From Thermoplasmatota archaeon (GTDB lineage: Archaea > Thermoplasmatota > JAKEGO01), in NCBI GenBank assembly GCA_028279595.1, contig JANQNK010000020.1, forward strand, positions 248,001-312,000: a stretch of 64,000 nucleotides of DNA, given 5' to 3'. Numbering within the stretch: the stretch's first letter is position 1; each line of letters begins with the position of its first letter. Position numbers and translations under genes: made by a program. The notes under the pieces were generated by a model that did not search any database, had not been told where the DNA came from, and saw nothing but the letters and a program-made list of their open reading frames with translations. Positions 55,222 to 64,000 of the stretch are shown here, piece by piece.

Positions 55222-55701
55222 CTATAATTTAAACTCCTGTCGATTTCGCTCTTCGAGAATTCTAAAAGCTAGCCGTTTATCGACAGGAATACGATTTATT
55301 GCATTCCCATATGGTGTGTGTTTCTTCTGATTGAATAGAATCAGACGATCATTTGGATATCCTCGGATTGTCTCTAACCTATCGACATTTGACCATGGAA
55401 CAGTAGCTTCATGGTCTATGTAAGTAATATGCAATCCATCGATAGCAAATCCAACTCTCTCAGGTATTCTTTTAATGTTGTATCGCATAAGAAAAAAGAA
55501 ATGTAATCCGCCAAATATTGCTACGGAGAATCCTATCAAGGGGTCCTGAACGAGATCAGATCCGTAATAACCATGAACGATACCTAATAAAGCTATCGGG
55601 ATTGCGATTGCGAATGGTCCGTATACTAACAATTTTCGATAAATGTTCCGGTATTCCTCCGAGAGTTTATTATCTCGCCATCGTATTTCCATAGACTTCA
55701 A
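55222..55701 (-). CDS. 2-TM plus PH-like small membrane protein (island paralog A)
   Basis: Two TMs then 'RYNIKRIPERVGFAIDGLHITYIDHEATVPWSNVDRLETI'. Confidence 0.6.
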   Translation of the reverse strand: MKSMEIRWRDNKLSEEYRNIYRKLLVYGPFAIAIPIALLGIVHGYYGSDLVQDPLIGFSVAIFGGLHFFFLMRYNIKRIPERVGFAIDGLHITYIDHEATVPWSNVDRLETIRGYPNDRLILFNQKKHTPYGNAINRIPVDKRLAFRILEERNRQEFKL

Positions 55702-55810
55702 TTATTTATGTAATCTCAAGTTAATATTTAGAATCTTAGGTTTGGTATCCCCCACCTACGTCGCCGTGGAAGGGTATAAGTAGAGTCAGAGGGAATCGAG
55801 AGACGGGATC

Positions 55811-56299
55811 ATGAAGTGGATGGATAATGATGTCAATAGTCAATACATCTTAAGGAGGAAACGATGGAGAATATTATTTCCCGCTTCCATTTTATTCATT
55901 ATGATGATTACAGCGTTGGTCTTTTACTTGTTGGATCCGAATAGAGATATTCGGATATTTATTCCAGCAGTCTTAGTAGGTATATGGGGTGCATCGATTC
56001 AATATTATATTCAAAATTATAATGTTAATCGGATAGTAAAGAGAATTGGATTATCGAAGGAATCAATTACTCTTGACTATCATCGTAAAGAAAGATTAAT
56101 CCTACCTTTTAAGAACATAGTGAAAGTTGACACTTTGGACAACTGGAAAGATGTTTATTTTATTCAATGTAGACATCCAACCCCATCATTGTTTAAGAAG
56201 GTGTTCAATCAAGGAATGGAATACGTAGTCGTCACCAACAACATTGCATATCAAATCCAGAAGGTCTTAGCTGTAAATGGTATTTCTTCGAATGATTGA
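55811..56299 (+). CDS. 2-TM plus PH-like small membrane protein (island paralog B)
   Basis: Two TMs then 'NYNVNRIVKRIGLSKESITLDYHRKERLILPFKNIVKVDTL'; aligns by eye to paralog A. Confidence 0.6.
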   Translation: MKWMDNDVNSQYILRRKRWRILFPASILFIMMITALVFYLLDPNRDIRIFIPAVLVGIWGASIQYYIQNYNVNRIVKRIGLSKESITLDYHRKERLILPFKNIVKVDTLDNWKDVYFIQCRHPTPSLFKKVFNQGMEYVVVTNNIAYQIQKVLAVNGISSND

Positions 56300-56395
56300 T
56301 CTATAAATTTACCTTGGTGGGGTGGGGGGTGGCGTACCCCGTTATGGCCTATGGTTTTAGCTTTGGGAGTATATAAAGCGTTACGAAAAAAAGTT

Positions 56396-56572
56396 ATTAT
56401 CTATTACCCCCCGCGCATGGTGCGGGGGAGCGGACCGTTGATTCCACAAATCAGATACGATATGGAATCTACGGGTCAGTCGATTCCCGAAGTCAGGGAA
56501 TCGACGTCTGTTAGTCTCTTCCAGCACCACCATCTGATTCAATCTGATAGTGACGGAAAGATGGTGGTGTGA
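56396..56572 (+). ncRNA. Candidate structured RNA downstream of a TATA box (four consecutive hairpins)
   Basis: TATATAAA at 56370-56377; stems CCCCCGC/GCGGGGG, GATTCCA/TGGAATC, GTCGATTCCC/GGGAATCGAC, CACCACCATCT/AGATGGTGGTG. Confidence 0.3.
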
Positions 56573-56645
56573 GTGCTTGGATTCGAACCACTTAATGAGA
56601 TCTTGCTCTCTGGATTAAGATAAGATTATTGGGTCGATCTGAATC

Positions 56646-56682
56646 GAAAAAAAGAAAAGACCGGGCCGGTCGAACCGGCCCG
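56646..56682 (-). terminator. gdhA terminator: 9-bp hairpin and T-tract on the minus strand
   Basis: CGGGCCGGT-CGA-ACCGGCCCG flanked by aaaaaaagaaaaga on the plus strand. Confidence 0.8.
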
Positions 56683-56702
56683 AATTCTGTGGGTTGTCTC
56701 GA

Positions 56703-58037
<1,335 letters not shown>

Positions 58038-58171
58038 TCAAATTTCCTCCGGTCTAAGCGTCACCCCCGAAGGGGCGTGATAACATCGAGGTTTCCTATA
58101 AATATCTTTTCATTATGTCGAACCCCTTTTCGTTAATTATCGATGTCCGTCGACGGGTATCTACCATAATA

Positions 58172-59605
58172 TCATAGGGCGCCCTGCGAGTATGCGAATC
58201 TGCGTTCGCCAGCCATGATCCGCCGGCTGTGCCTCCGAGCCCTCTGCGTGATCTTGATGAGTATCGTGAAGTTGACAGCGGCAACCATGAATGGGATGGA
58301 TATCAGGCCCACGTTGACTGTCTCGGCAAGGTAGGCGGAGGCGTTCCAAGCTGAATGAAGACCGATGGCCAGTCCCATGGAGCCGATCATCAGTGGGATC
58401 GGACCGATGGACTCCATAAGCTCACCGGAGAGCTTCTCGCGCCGGTAGACACCGTAGGAGTATCCGACGACCCCTGTACCGACCGCGTGGCCGAGGGTAC
58501 TGAGCAGGCCCCTGGCGAGGGACCCTGCTCCCCATAGGATCGGTACCCCGCCCTCGGTCAGATCGGTGTAGAGGAAGAACGATTCGTACAGGAGGTTCTC
58601 CACCATGGCGAAACCCATGCCGCACGTCACGCCGTAGACGAGACCCTGGAGAGGAGTCCTTATCCACTTGCTCAGGAAGATGAGGCCTATGGGCTTGGCA
58701 AGCTCCTCGAGGATGGGAGCCGCCACCGCGACCAGGAGGAACAGGTCCCTGCTCGGGACCATCGCCTCCGATAGGATCGCGATGTTCGTGGAGAGCATCC
58801 CCCACGTGAGCGCCAGAAGCATCGCCCTCCTCGGCTCGGGATCGAACTGGTTCGTATATGTGTACGAGATCCACATCAACGAAGGGAACGAGAACGCGAT
58901 GACGAACGCTGCCGGGAATCCGAAATACAGAGCCGGGTTCGACCTTCCGAGTATGAGGAGAGCTGATCCCGCCACTATGCTGAACAGGAATATGTAGAGC
59001 AGGGGTCTGGGTTCGGGAATGTCCCATCTGTTCGTTGGGATCCTTTCGTCGGCGCTGTGCCACTCCCATGTGTACCTGAACGGCCCCCTCTGTCTGCTGA
59101 ACCCTGGGTCGGGAGGCGTTCTCCTATCGGCGGACCACGGCCACGAGCTCCGATGCCTCCCGTAGCGCGGGTCCCTGATCGGTCCCTCCCTGAGGGGAGG
59201 CCCGTACGGCCTTTCCATCGACCACGTGTCCCTCCAACGGGCGCTGTCCCTCGGCGGCGGACGCCTCCATCCGGACTGGCCGCTGCTTTCGACGAGTCGG
59301 TCGTAGGACCACTCGTCGTCAAGTGGCGGAGGTACTGTTTCCACGGGATCGACTGTCCACGGATGATACCTGTCGAATTCCCGCGGCTCGTATCTGGCAT
59401 TGAAGATGTAGTACCCACCCGGCATCAGGACCAAATAAAGCAGGAGGGACCCGACGAGGTAGAGGATGCCCATGGCGAGGAGGATTATCACCGGTCCGTA
59501 TCCAAGACCGACGGTGAGCTCCCAGAGGCCCATTGTGGTCCCTATCAGTATCGCGAGCGACCCGACGACCAGTACGTATATCCGGAGAATGTCCTTGACC
59601 ATGGA
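58172..59605 (-). CDS. PrsW-like intramembrane metalloprotease with Pro/Arg/Trp-rich insertion
   Basis: 'APILEELAKPIGLIFLSKWIRTPLQGLVYGVTCGMGFAMVENLLYE', 'LGHAVGTGVVGY', 'MGLAIGLHSAWNAS'. Confidence 0.85.
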   Translation of the reverse strand, partial: SMVKDILRIYVLVVGSLAILIGTTMGLWELTVGLGYGPVIILLAMGILYLVGSLLLYLVLMPGGYYIFNARYEPREFDRYHPWTVDPVETVPPPLDDEWSYDRLVESSGQSGWRRPPPRDSARWRDTWSMERPYGPPLREGPIRDPRYGRHRSSWPWSADRRTPPDPGFSRQRGPFRYTWEWHSADERIPTNRWDIPEPRPLLYIFLFSIVAGSALLILGRSNPALYFGFPAAFVIAFSFPSLMWISYTYTNQFDPEPRRAMLLALTWGMLSTNIAILSEAMVPSRDLFLLVAVAAPILEELAKPIGLIFLSKWIRTPLQGLVYGVTCGMGFAMVENLLYESFFLYTDLTEGGVPILWGAGSLARGLLSTLGHAVGTGVVGYSYGVYRREKLSGELMESIGPIPLMIGSMGLAIGLHSAWNASAYLAETVNVGLISIPFMVAAVNFTILIKITQRARRHSRRIMAGERRFAYSQGAL

Positions 59606-59653
59606 CATGGCTACTGAACAGCCGTCCATCGCTACTTATACCTAATTGCGAAG

Positions 59654-60214
59654 TCACACCCTTCCGTGTGATATTCCGGACCCGAGCGCCGACGCGATCA
59701 GCCGTGAGACCCGGAGGGACTCCGGGATGTTCCCGATGACGGTGCAGAGCGAGAGTAGCTCTCTCACGCCCGCTTCATCGGTCCCGGCCCAGCTCGCGTG
59801 TATCCCGCTCATCTCGGTCCAGGTTCGCCCCTCGAGGAGCTCGAGCCTCCTGCCCGGGTCGTCGAAACGTGTGCCAAGGGCGTCCCTCACGGCGCCCATG
59901 TCCGGGGCGTCCCTCACTATGCTGATCAACGGCGTCCCTGTCCTCTCCGTGAAATCCTCGACGTCGATGACATTGAATCCTGCCATCGTCGTGGCATTGG
60001 TGAAGGCAGCGTGGACCTGGTCCCTCTGCGGAGCCCTCTCGAGCATCGAGATCATGACGTCGGTGGAATCGTCGCCATCGATCGCAACCCGGTCGACGGC
60101 CACCGCCTCTAGATAATCGGGTGCCCTCATGACCGCCATGACCAGGTCTGCGGAATCGGCGTCCAGGTCCACCGGCCCGGTCGAGAATCCGGCGCTCCGG
60201 ATGTGGTTCTTCAT
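59654..60214 (-). CDS. DUF99/endonuclease dU-like protein
   Basis: 'VAVDRVAIDGDDSTDVMISMLERAPQRDQVHAAFTNATTMAGFNVIDVEDFTERTGTPLISIVRDAPDMGAVRDAL'. Confidence 0.8.
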   Translation of the reverse strand: MKNHIRSAGFSTGPVDLDADSADLVMAVMRAPDYLEAVAVDRVAIDGDDSTDVMISMLERAPQRDQVHAAFTNATTMAGFNVIDVEDFTERTGTPLISIVRDAPDMGAVRDALGTRFDDPGRRLELLEGRTWTEMSGIHASWAGTDEAGVRELLSLCTVIGNIPESLRVSRLIASALGSGISHGRV

Positions 60215-60879
60215 GACCCCTGCTCCGGCCCTTCGCCCTTCCCGGGAGGCCACTTGGGTCCCGAGGGCTTCTTCGGCTTGATGGCGGGTGCCGGCGGTTT
60301 GCTCCTCTTCTTTCCGGGTGTCTTCGGTCCGGGCATCTTCTTGACGGTCCCCGGCTCGACCTCCTCTACATCTGCCTTCGGCGGTTTCCTGAGGAAGAAC
60401 CTCACGAAGACGTAGAACAGAATTATCACGAATATCAGGACCAAGCCGCAGCAGAACGCGGTCAGGAACGGATCGGCCGGTAAATCCTCGGTCCAGGTGA
60501 CGGTCATTACGATGCTCGCCGTCTCCGTTCCCGGGGCGTCGGTGTCCGACGGGTTGTCGAGGTTATCGATGACGATCGAGTAGTTGCCCTTCTCGCTCCA
60601 GACGGTCCTGACGTCGGTGATGTTCTCGAAGACCCTGACCTTGACCGACGACGCGCTGTACGAACCGTTGTTGCCCTCGATGATGTAGAGGTCCACCTCC
60701 GGGTCGGAATCGAACTCGATCACGATGTCGCCCTCCCAGTCGGGATCTACGACAATGACCCTGTGGCTCCCGGCAGAGAGGTTGAAATCCCACTCCTTCT
60801 CCTTCTGTATGGCTGAGACGCCGGGTGTGACGAGTATGGCGAGAAGCAGCACCGCGACGATGAACTTCGAGGTCCTCAT
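60211..60879 (-). CDS. Secreted beta-domain protein with C-terminal TM and Pro/Lys-rich tail
   Basis: Signal peptide 'FIVAVLLLAILVTPGVSA'; 'FCCGLVLIFVIILFYVFVRFFL'; PGPKTPGKKRSKPPAPAIKPKKP tail. Confidence 0.6.
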   Translation of the reverse strand: MRTSKFIVAVLLLAILVTPGVSAIQKEKEWDFNLSAGSHRVIVVDPDWEGDIVIEFDSDPEVDLYIIEGNNGSYSASSVKVRVFENITDVRTVWSEKGNYSIVIDNLDNPSDTDAPGTETASIVMTVTWTEDLPADPFLTAFCCGLVLIFVIILFYVFVRFFLRKPPKADVEEVEPGTVKKMPGPKTPGKKRSKPPAPAIKPKKPSGPKWPPGKGEGPEQGS

Positions 60880-61178
60880 GGTCCGTCAACCCCGACGACG
60901 TACTTTAACCTTTACCGGTCCAACCATTTCGAGACCGTTCGGAGAGTCGTATCCCGTCCCCCGGATCATCGGATTTTGCACCATTTTTCAGACGCGCTCG
61001 ATGACGTCTCAAGCGGCCATCGACGCGTCTCAATCATACCCGATGATTGGTCTTTCGGCTTACGTTTGCGCCACGTTTGGGACGGTTATCGGAAAAAGTC
61101 CACCGGAAATGCAGGTTTCACCCCCTTCGGGAAAGGTATTTGAACCCCAATTTCAATTCCTTTCCGAGAGGAGTCATC

Positions 61179-61322
61179 ATGAAGGCTTATTGTATGAAGT
61201 GCAGGAAACAGGTAGATGTTGTGGACCCGAAACAGATAACCATGAAGAACGGCCGCCCGGCCGTCAACGGTACCTGCGCAGAATGCGGTACCAAGGTGTT
61301 CAAGATCGGGAAGCTCGAGTGA
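61179..61322 (+). CDS. DUF5679-like small zinc-ribbon protein
   Basis: MKAYCMKCRKQVDVVDPKQITMKNGRPAVNGTCAECGTKVFKIGKLE; real ATG at 61179. Confidence 0.82.
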   Translation: MKAYCMKCRKQVDVVDPKQITMKNGRPAVNGTCAECGTKVFKIGKLE

Positions 61323-61947
61323 GCCTTTCCAGACCCTGGACCACACCTTCTAGTCGCTGGACCTCCAGCGCAGCGAACACTCTGTCGTAGTTCGAGACAA
61401 GCCAGTGTATGCGTCGGGCCATCTGGTCCTCCCTGAACTCCTCGAGTTTGCGGAATCCCTTTATCCGGCGTACCTGGCCATCCCACTCCAGAGCGAACTC
61501 GGCGGCCGTCCCGGCCTTGAACCTCTTTCCGATCAGGTTACGCATGAGCATGCCGTATCTGACGGTCTCTATCGGCTTGATGAACTTGACCGACGCCCGG
61601 TACATCGAGAGCTCCGACAGGTCGACGCTCCTGATCGGCACATCGTTCTCGACGGCATATCGGCAGACGGCTATCAGGTCCGGTGGCGGCATCCCGACGT
61701 CGCCGTACCTCGTCAGATGCCTTGAATATATCTCGTCGTAGTTCGTCATGTGGTCCTCGTCCACCCCGTCGAGGGAGGACATCAGGCCGTCGAGCTCCTG
61801 CTTCGACACGGCCAGTGCTATGACGTCGGGACCGAACTCCTTGATGGCATCCATCTGCCTCTCGACCTCGGATGCTAGGCCCCTGACCGCTCCGAACAGC
61901 ATGACCGAACCGTATCCGGGGATCTCGATGGCCTTCGTCGTTTCCAT
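61300..61947 (-). CDS. TraB/PrgY-like domain protein (tentative)
   Basis: 'VMLFGAVRGLASEVERQMDAIKEFGPDVIALAVSKQELDGL'. Confidence 0.4.
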   Translation of the reverse strand: METTKAIEIPGYGSVMLFGAVRGLASEVERQMDAIKEFGPDVIALAVSKQELDGLMSSLDGVDEDHMTNYDEIYSRHLTRYGDVGMPPPDLIAVCRYAVENDVPIRSVDLSELSMYRASVKFIKPIETVRYGMLMRNLIGKRFKAGTAAEFALEWDGQVRRIKGFRKLEEFREDQMARRIHWLVSNYDRVFAALEVQRLEGVVQGLERLTRASRS

Positions 61948-61954
61948 GATGACC

Positions 61955-62563
61955 TCACTCCGATCCGCAGGCGCCCATGTCCTTGCGCCGAACCTCTCCT
62001 CTTGGCTCGACCTCCTCGAAGACCTCCGCACTGAACCTGTAGAACAATATATCCTCGCCTAGCCACGCGCCCGGGCTCAGACCGGCCTTCATGCATGTGT
62101 GGGAGAGGAACGCGCTCACATCCCAGCCCTGCTCGACCGGGACCTGGGGCAAGAGTACTCCGCGGGCCATCCCGCTCTCGACGACGAGGCCGTGGACACC
62201 GACCGTCACCTCCTCGACGAGGGCGCCGCCCTTCGCCGGAACGAGTTCGAGCGGTGTCAACAGCGACACCTCGACAGCAAGCCCGTCCATCTCGGACATG
62301 CCCACCTTGGGGAACCTCGGGTCCCTGGTCGCCGCCGAGACAGCCACGTCCTTTATGGTCTCACCGAGCGCTTTCACACCCTCGATGTATCCGATGCAGC
62401 CTCGGAGATCGTGATCCGGGAAGGTCTTGAGGGTGACGAAGGCACCGCTCTCCTTCTCGAATATCTCTGGAAGTTGCGGAAGCTCGCCCTCTCCTGAAAG
62501 ATGCCTTTCGATGACCGACCGTGCGAACGTCACAGCTGCCGCTCCGTCCTCGTCAGTGTACAT
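61955..62563 (-). CDS. AMMECR1 domain protein (AmmeMemoRadiSam system protein A)
   Basis: 'GAFVTLKTFPDHDLRGCIGYIEGVKALGETIKDVAVSAATRDPRFP', 'VSLLTPLELV', 'LLPQVPVEQGWDVSAFLSHTCMKAGL'. Confidence 0.94.
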   Translation of the reverse strand: MYTDEDGAAAVTFARSVIERHLSGEGELPQLPEIFEKESGAFVTLKTFPDHDLRGCIGYIEGVKALGETIKDVAVSAATRDPRFPKVGMSEMDGLAVEVSLLTPLELVPAKGGALVEEVTVGVHGLVVESGMARGVLLPQVPVEQGWDVSAFLSHTCMKAGLSPGAWLGEDILFYRFSAEVFEEVEPRGEVRRKDMGACGSE

Positions 62564-62589
62564 GACAGCGTCGAATCGCGGGGGCTCGA

Positions 62590-63480
62590 TTAATACCTAT
62601 CGGACATGTAGCCCGGTCCGAGGCCCCAGTCGTCGTCCTCCTCCCGCTTGCGTGGAGGCTCCTTGATCTTCTTCAGCGTCCTCCTGAAGTGCCAGACGAT
62701 GAAGACCACCACGACTATCATTACGATGGTAGAGATCAACATCACCCTGTTCTCAAGGAAGTAATTGCCCAGCGATATCATTCCCTGCGGATGCAGTCCG
62801 TAGTAGTAGATGACCATCGAGATGAGCATGTAGGGTACGACGAGGGCCATGGCGTTCTTCATGTTCCCTGAGACGACGCCGTAGAAGACAGCGGTCATGA
62901 AGGCGAAGGCGAGGAGATAGGCCGCAGTGGCGTTCATCAGGTGGTCGCTCGCCCCTGCCGTGGCGAACATCGAGAACGTGATCCCGAGGATGGCCGGGGC
63001 CATGACCACGCCGCCCATGACAAGTAGCTTCGCCTCCTTCCGGGCCAGCGCCTGCCTCTCGAGCTGGAGCACATAGATGGACCACGTGTCCTTCGTTATC
63101 CTCTCGAGCGTGTCGGCCATCTCGGCCCCCTGCTCGAGGGCGATGATGAGCATGCCCACGGACCTCTGGATCATCTTCGAGCCCGACTCCTCCCCGAACT
63201 TGAGGATCGCGTCGGAGAACGTCTCCCCCTCGGTGACGCGGTCGTTGAGCCTGTCGGTCAGACGTCTGATGGGGCCTGCGCTGGTCGTCGCAGCGGCGAA
63301 GAGCGCCGTCTCGATGGCCTCGCCGTTCCTGAGGCCCTCCACCATGCTGTTGATGAAGGTCGGGAACTCCATCTCGACCTCGATGACGTGCTTGCGATGA
63401 TATGACGTCCACTGAAGGTACACGATGCTGATGATCGCCGGAACGGCGAGTATCCATATGGTCAGCATTATCGCGGACAT
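62590..63480 (-). CDS. Type II secretion system F (TadC-like) membrane protein
   Basis: 'FPTFINSMVEGLRNGEAIETALFAAATTSAGPIRRLTDRLNDRVTEGETFSDAILKFGEESGSKMIQRSVGMLIIALEQGAEMADTLERI'. Confidence 0.82.
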   Translation of the reverse strand: MSAIMLTIWILAVPAIISIVYLQWTSYHRKHVIEVEMEFPTFINSMVEGLRNGEAIETALFAAATTSAGPIRRLTDRLNDRVTEGETFSDAILKFGEESGSKMIQRSVGMLIIALEQGAEMADTLERITKDTWSIYVLQLERQALARKEAKLLVMGGVVMAPAILGITFSMFATAGASDHLMNATAAYLLAFAFMTAVFYGVVSGNMKNAMALVVPYMLISMVIYYYGLHPQGMISLGNYFLENRVMLISTIVMIVVVVFIVWHFRRTLKKIKEPPRKREEDDDWGLGPGYMSDRY

Positions 63481-63482
63481 CG

Positions 63483-64000
63483 TTACACCTTCGGGGCTTT
63501 GACCCACACGTACACTATTATCATCAACAGGACGATGGAAATGAGCAGATATCCGAGGTCTATCGTGTAGACAGGCGCCCCTCCGGGAGCGCCCGGAAGC
63601 TCGCTATCGGCCATTATGTCGGATGTGAACACGACTATCCCCAGGATCAGGGGAACGAGCACACCGAGGATCACGAACATCTCTCCGATACCCCGGGACA
63701 TGTCCAGGAAGTCCCTGAACCGCCTCTTCCGGAGCTGGGTCTCCCTGAGCGCGATCTGGCGAAGGGTGTTCGTCACACCGGCGGACGTCACCAGGGACCG
63801 TACGATCGCCCTTGCCATCTCCGTGTACAGCTTGTTCTTGACACGTTTCGCGGACTTCTGCATTGCTCGATCGAGGTACGATCCCTGCTGGACCTCCGCT
63901 ATAATCCGTTTGAACTCGAAGGATACCTCTCCATAATCGTGAGAGGCCACGTACTCTATGGCCGTCTCGATGCTCGCGCCGGACCGCAGGACGAGGTCCA
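63483..64000 (-). CDS. Type II secretion system F (TadB-like) membrane protein, 5' end beyond window
   Basis: Frame continues past the listed start to the window edge (DLVLRSGASIETAIEYVASHDYGEVSFEFKRIIAEVQQG); 'RAIVRSLVTSAGVTNTLRQIALRETQLRKRRFRDFLDMSRGIGEMFVILGVLVPLIL'. Confidence 0.8.
   Translation of the reverse strand, partial: DLVLRSGASIETAIEYVASHDYGEVSFEFKRIIAEVQQGSYLDRAMQKSAKRVKNKLYTEMARAIVRSLVTSAGVTNTLRQIALRETQLRKRRFRDFLDMSRGIGEMFVILGVLVPLILGIVVFTSDIMADSELPGAPGGAPVYTIDLGYLLISIVLLMIIVYVWVKAPKV

Noticed and set aside
56351-56572. 73-aa plus-strand ORF
   Set aside because: No recognisable domain, overlaps strong hairpins and sits in a non-coding-looking segment; treated instead as a candidate RNA.
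56570-56600. tRNA T-loop-like sequence on the minus strand (GTGGTTCGAATCCAAGCAC), considered as a tRNA or att-site remnant
   Set aside because: Only 3 of 5 T-stem pairs form and no D-arm, anticodon or acceptor stem could be assembled; not enough to call a tRNA or an integration site.
61300-62563. Complete AmmeMemoRadiSam system
   Set aside because: AMMECR1 (61955-62563) and MEMO (5714-6532) are both present but 55 kb apart, and no radical SAM partner is in the window, so no local operon can be claimed.

Overview
This 64 kb window is a high-GC, gene-dense archaeal chromosome segment. Thermoplasmata/Euryarchaeota-like is an inference from gene content: archaeal L18Ae/LX, prefoldin alpha, FtsY, tRNA-splicing endonuclease, PurP, deoxyhypusine synthase, pyruvoyl arginine decarboxylase, archaeal TATA boxes and T-tract terminators. 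Recognisable modules are: a rpl18a-pfdA-ftsY cluster; an feoA-feoB-(membrane protein)-feoC-like iron uptake locus with a striking tandem-palindrome promoter; RHH-sat-DHH-cysC (PAPS synthesis); AOR-homoserine dehydrogenase-unknown enzyme; PvlArgDC-deoxyhypusine synthase; gdhA; a pair of TadB/C-like (T2SSF) membrane proteins; and many secreted or membrane-anchored proteins (DUF11/lectin, beta-helix, cupredoxin, Omp28/thioredoxin-like). The least explained parts are: (1) a giant DUF11 surface protein with lectin-like domains nested at the same site of two repeats, one carrying a Cys/Asp-rich insert; (2) a cluster of three small pilin-like proteins plus a convergent three-repeat relative, all sharing a 'D-x-D...GD...GG' domain; (3) an AT-rich island at about 53.8-56.6 kb with a possible HEPN-type protein, two diverged 2TM/PH-like paralogs, crossing inverted repeats and a candidate structured RNA; (4) two candidate operators, at feo and at the RHH-sat promoter. 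All assignments were made by eye without searches. Most antisense ORFs in the supplied track are high-GC artefacts.
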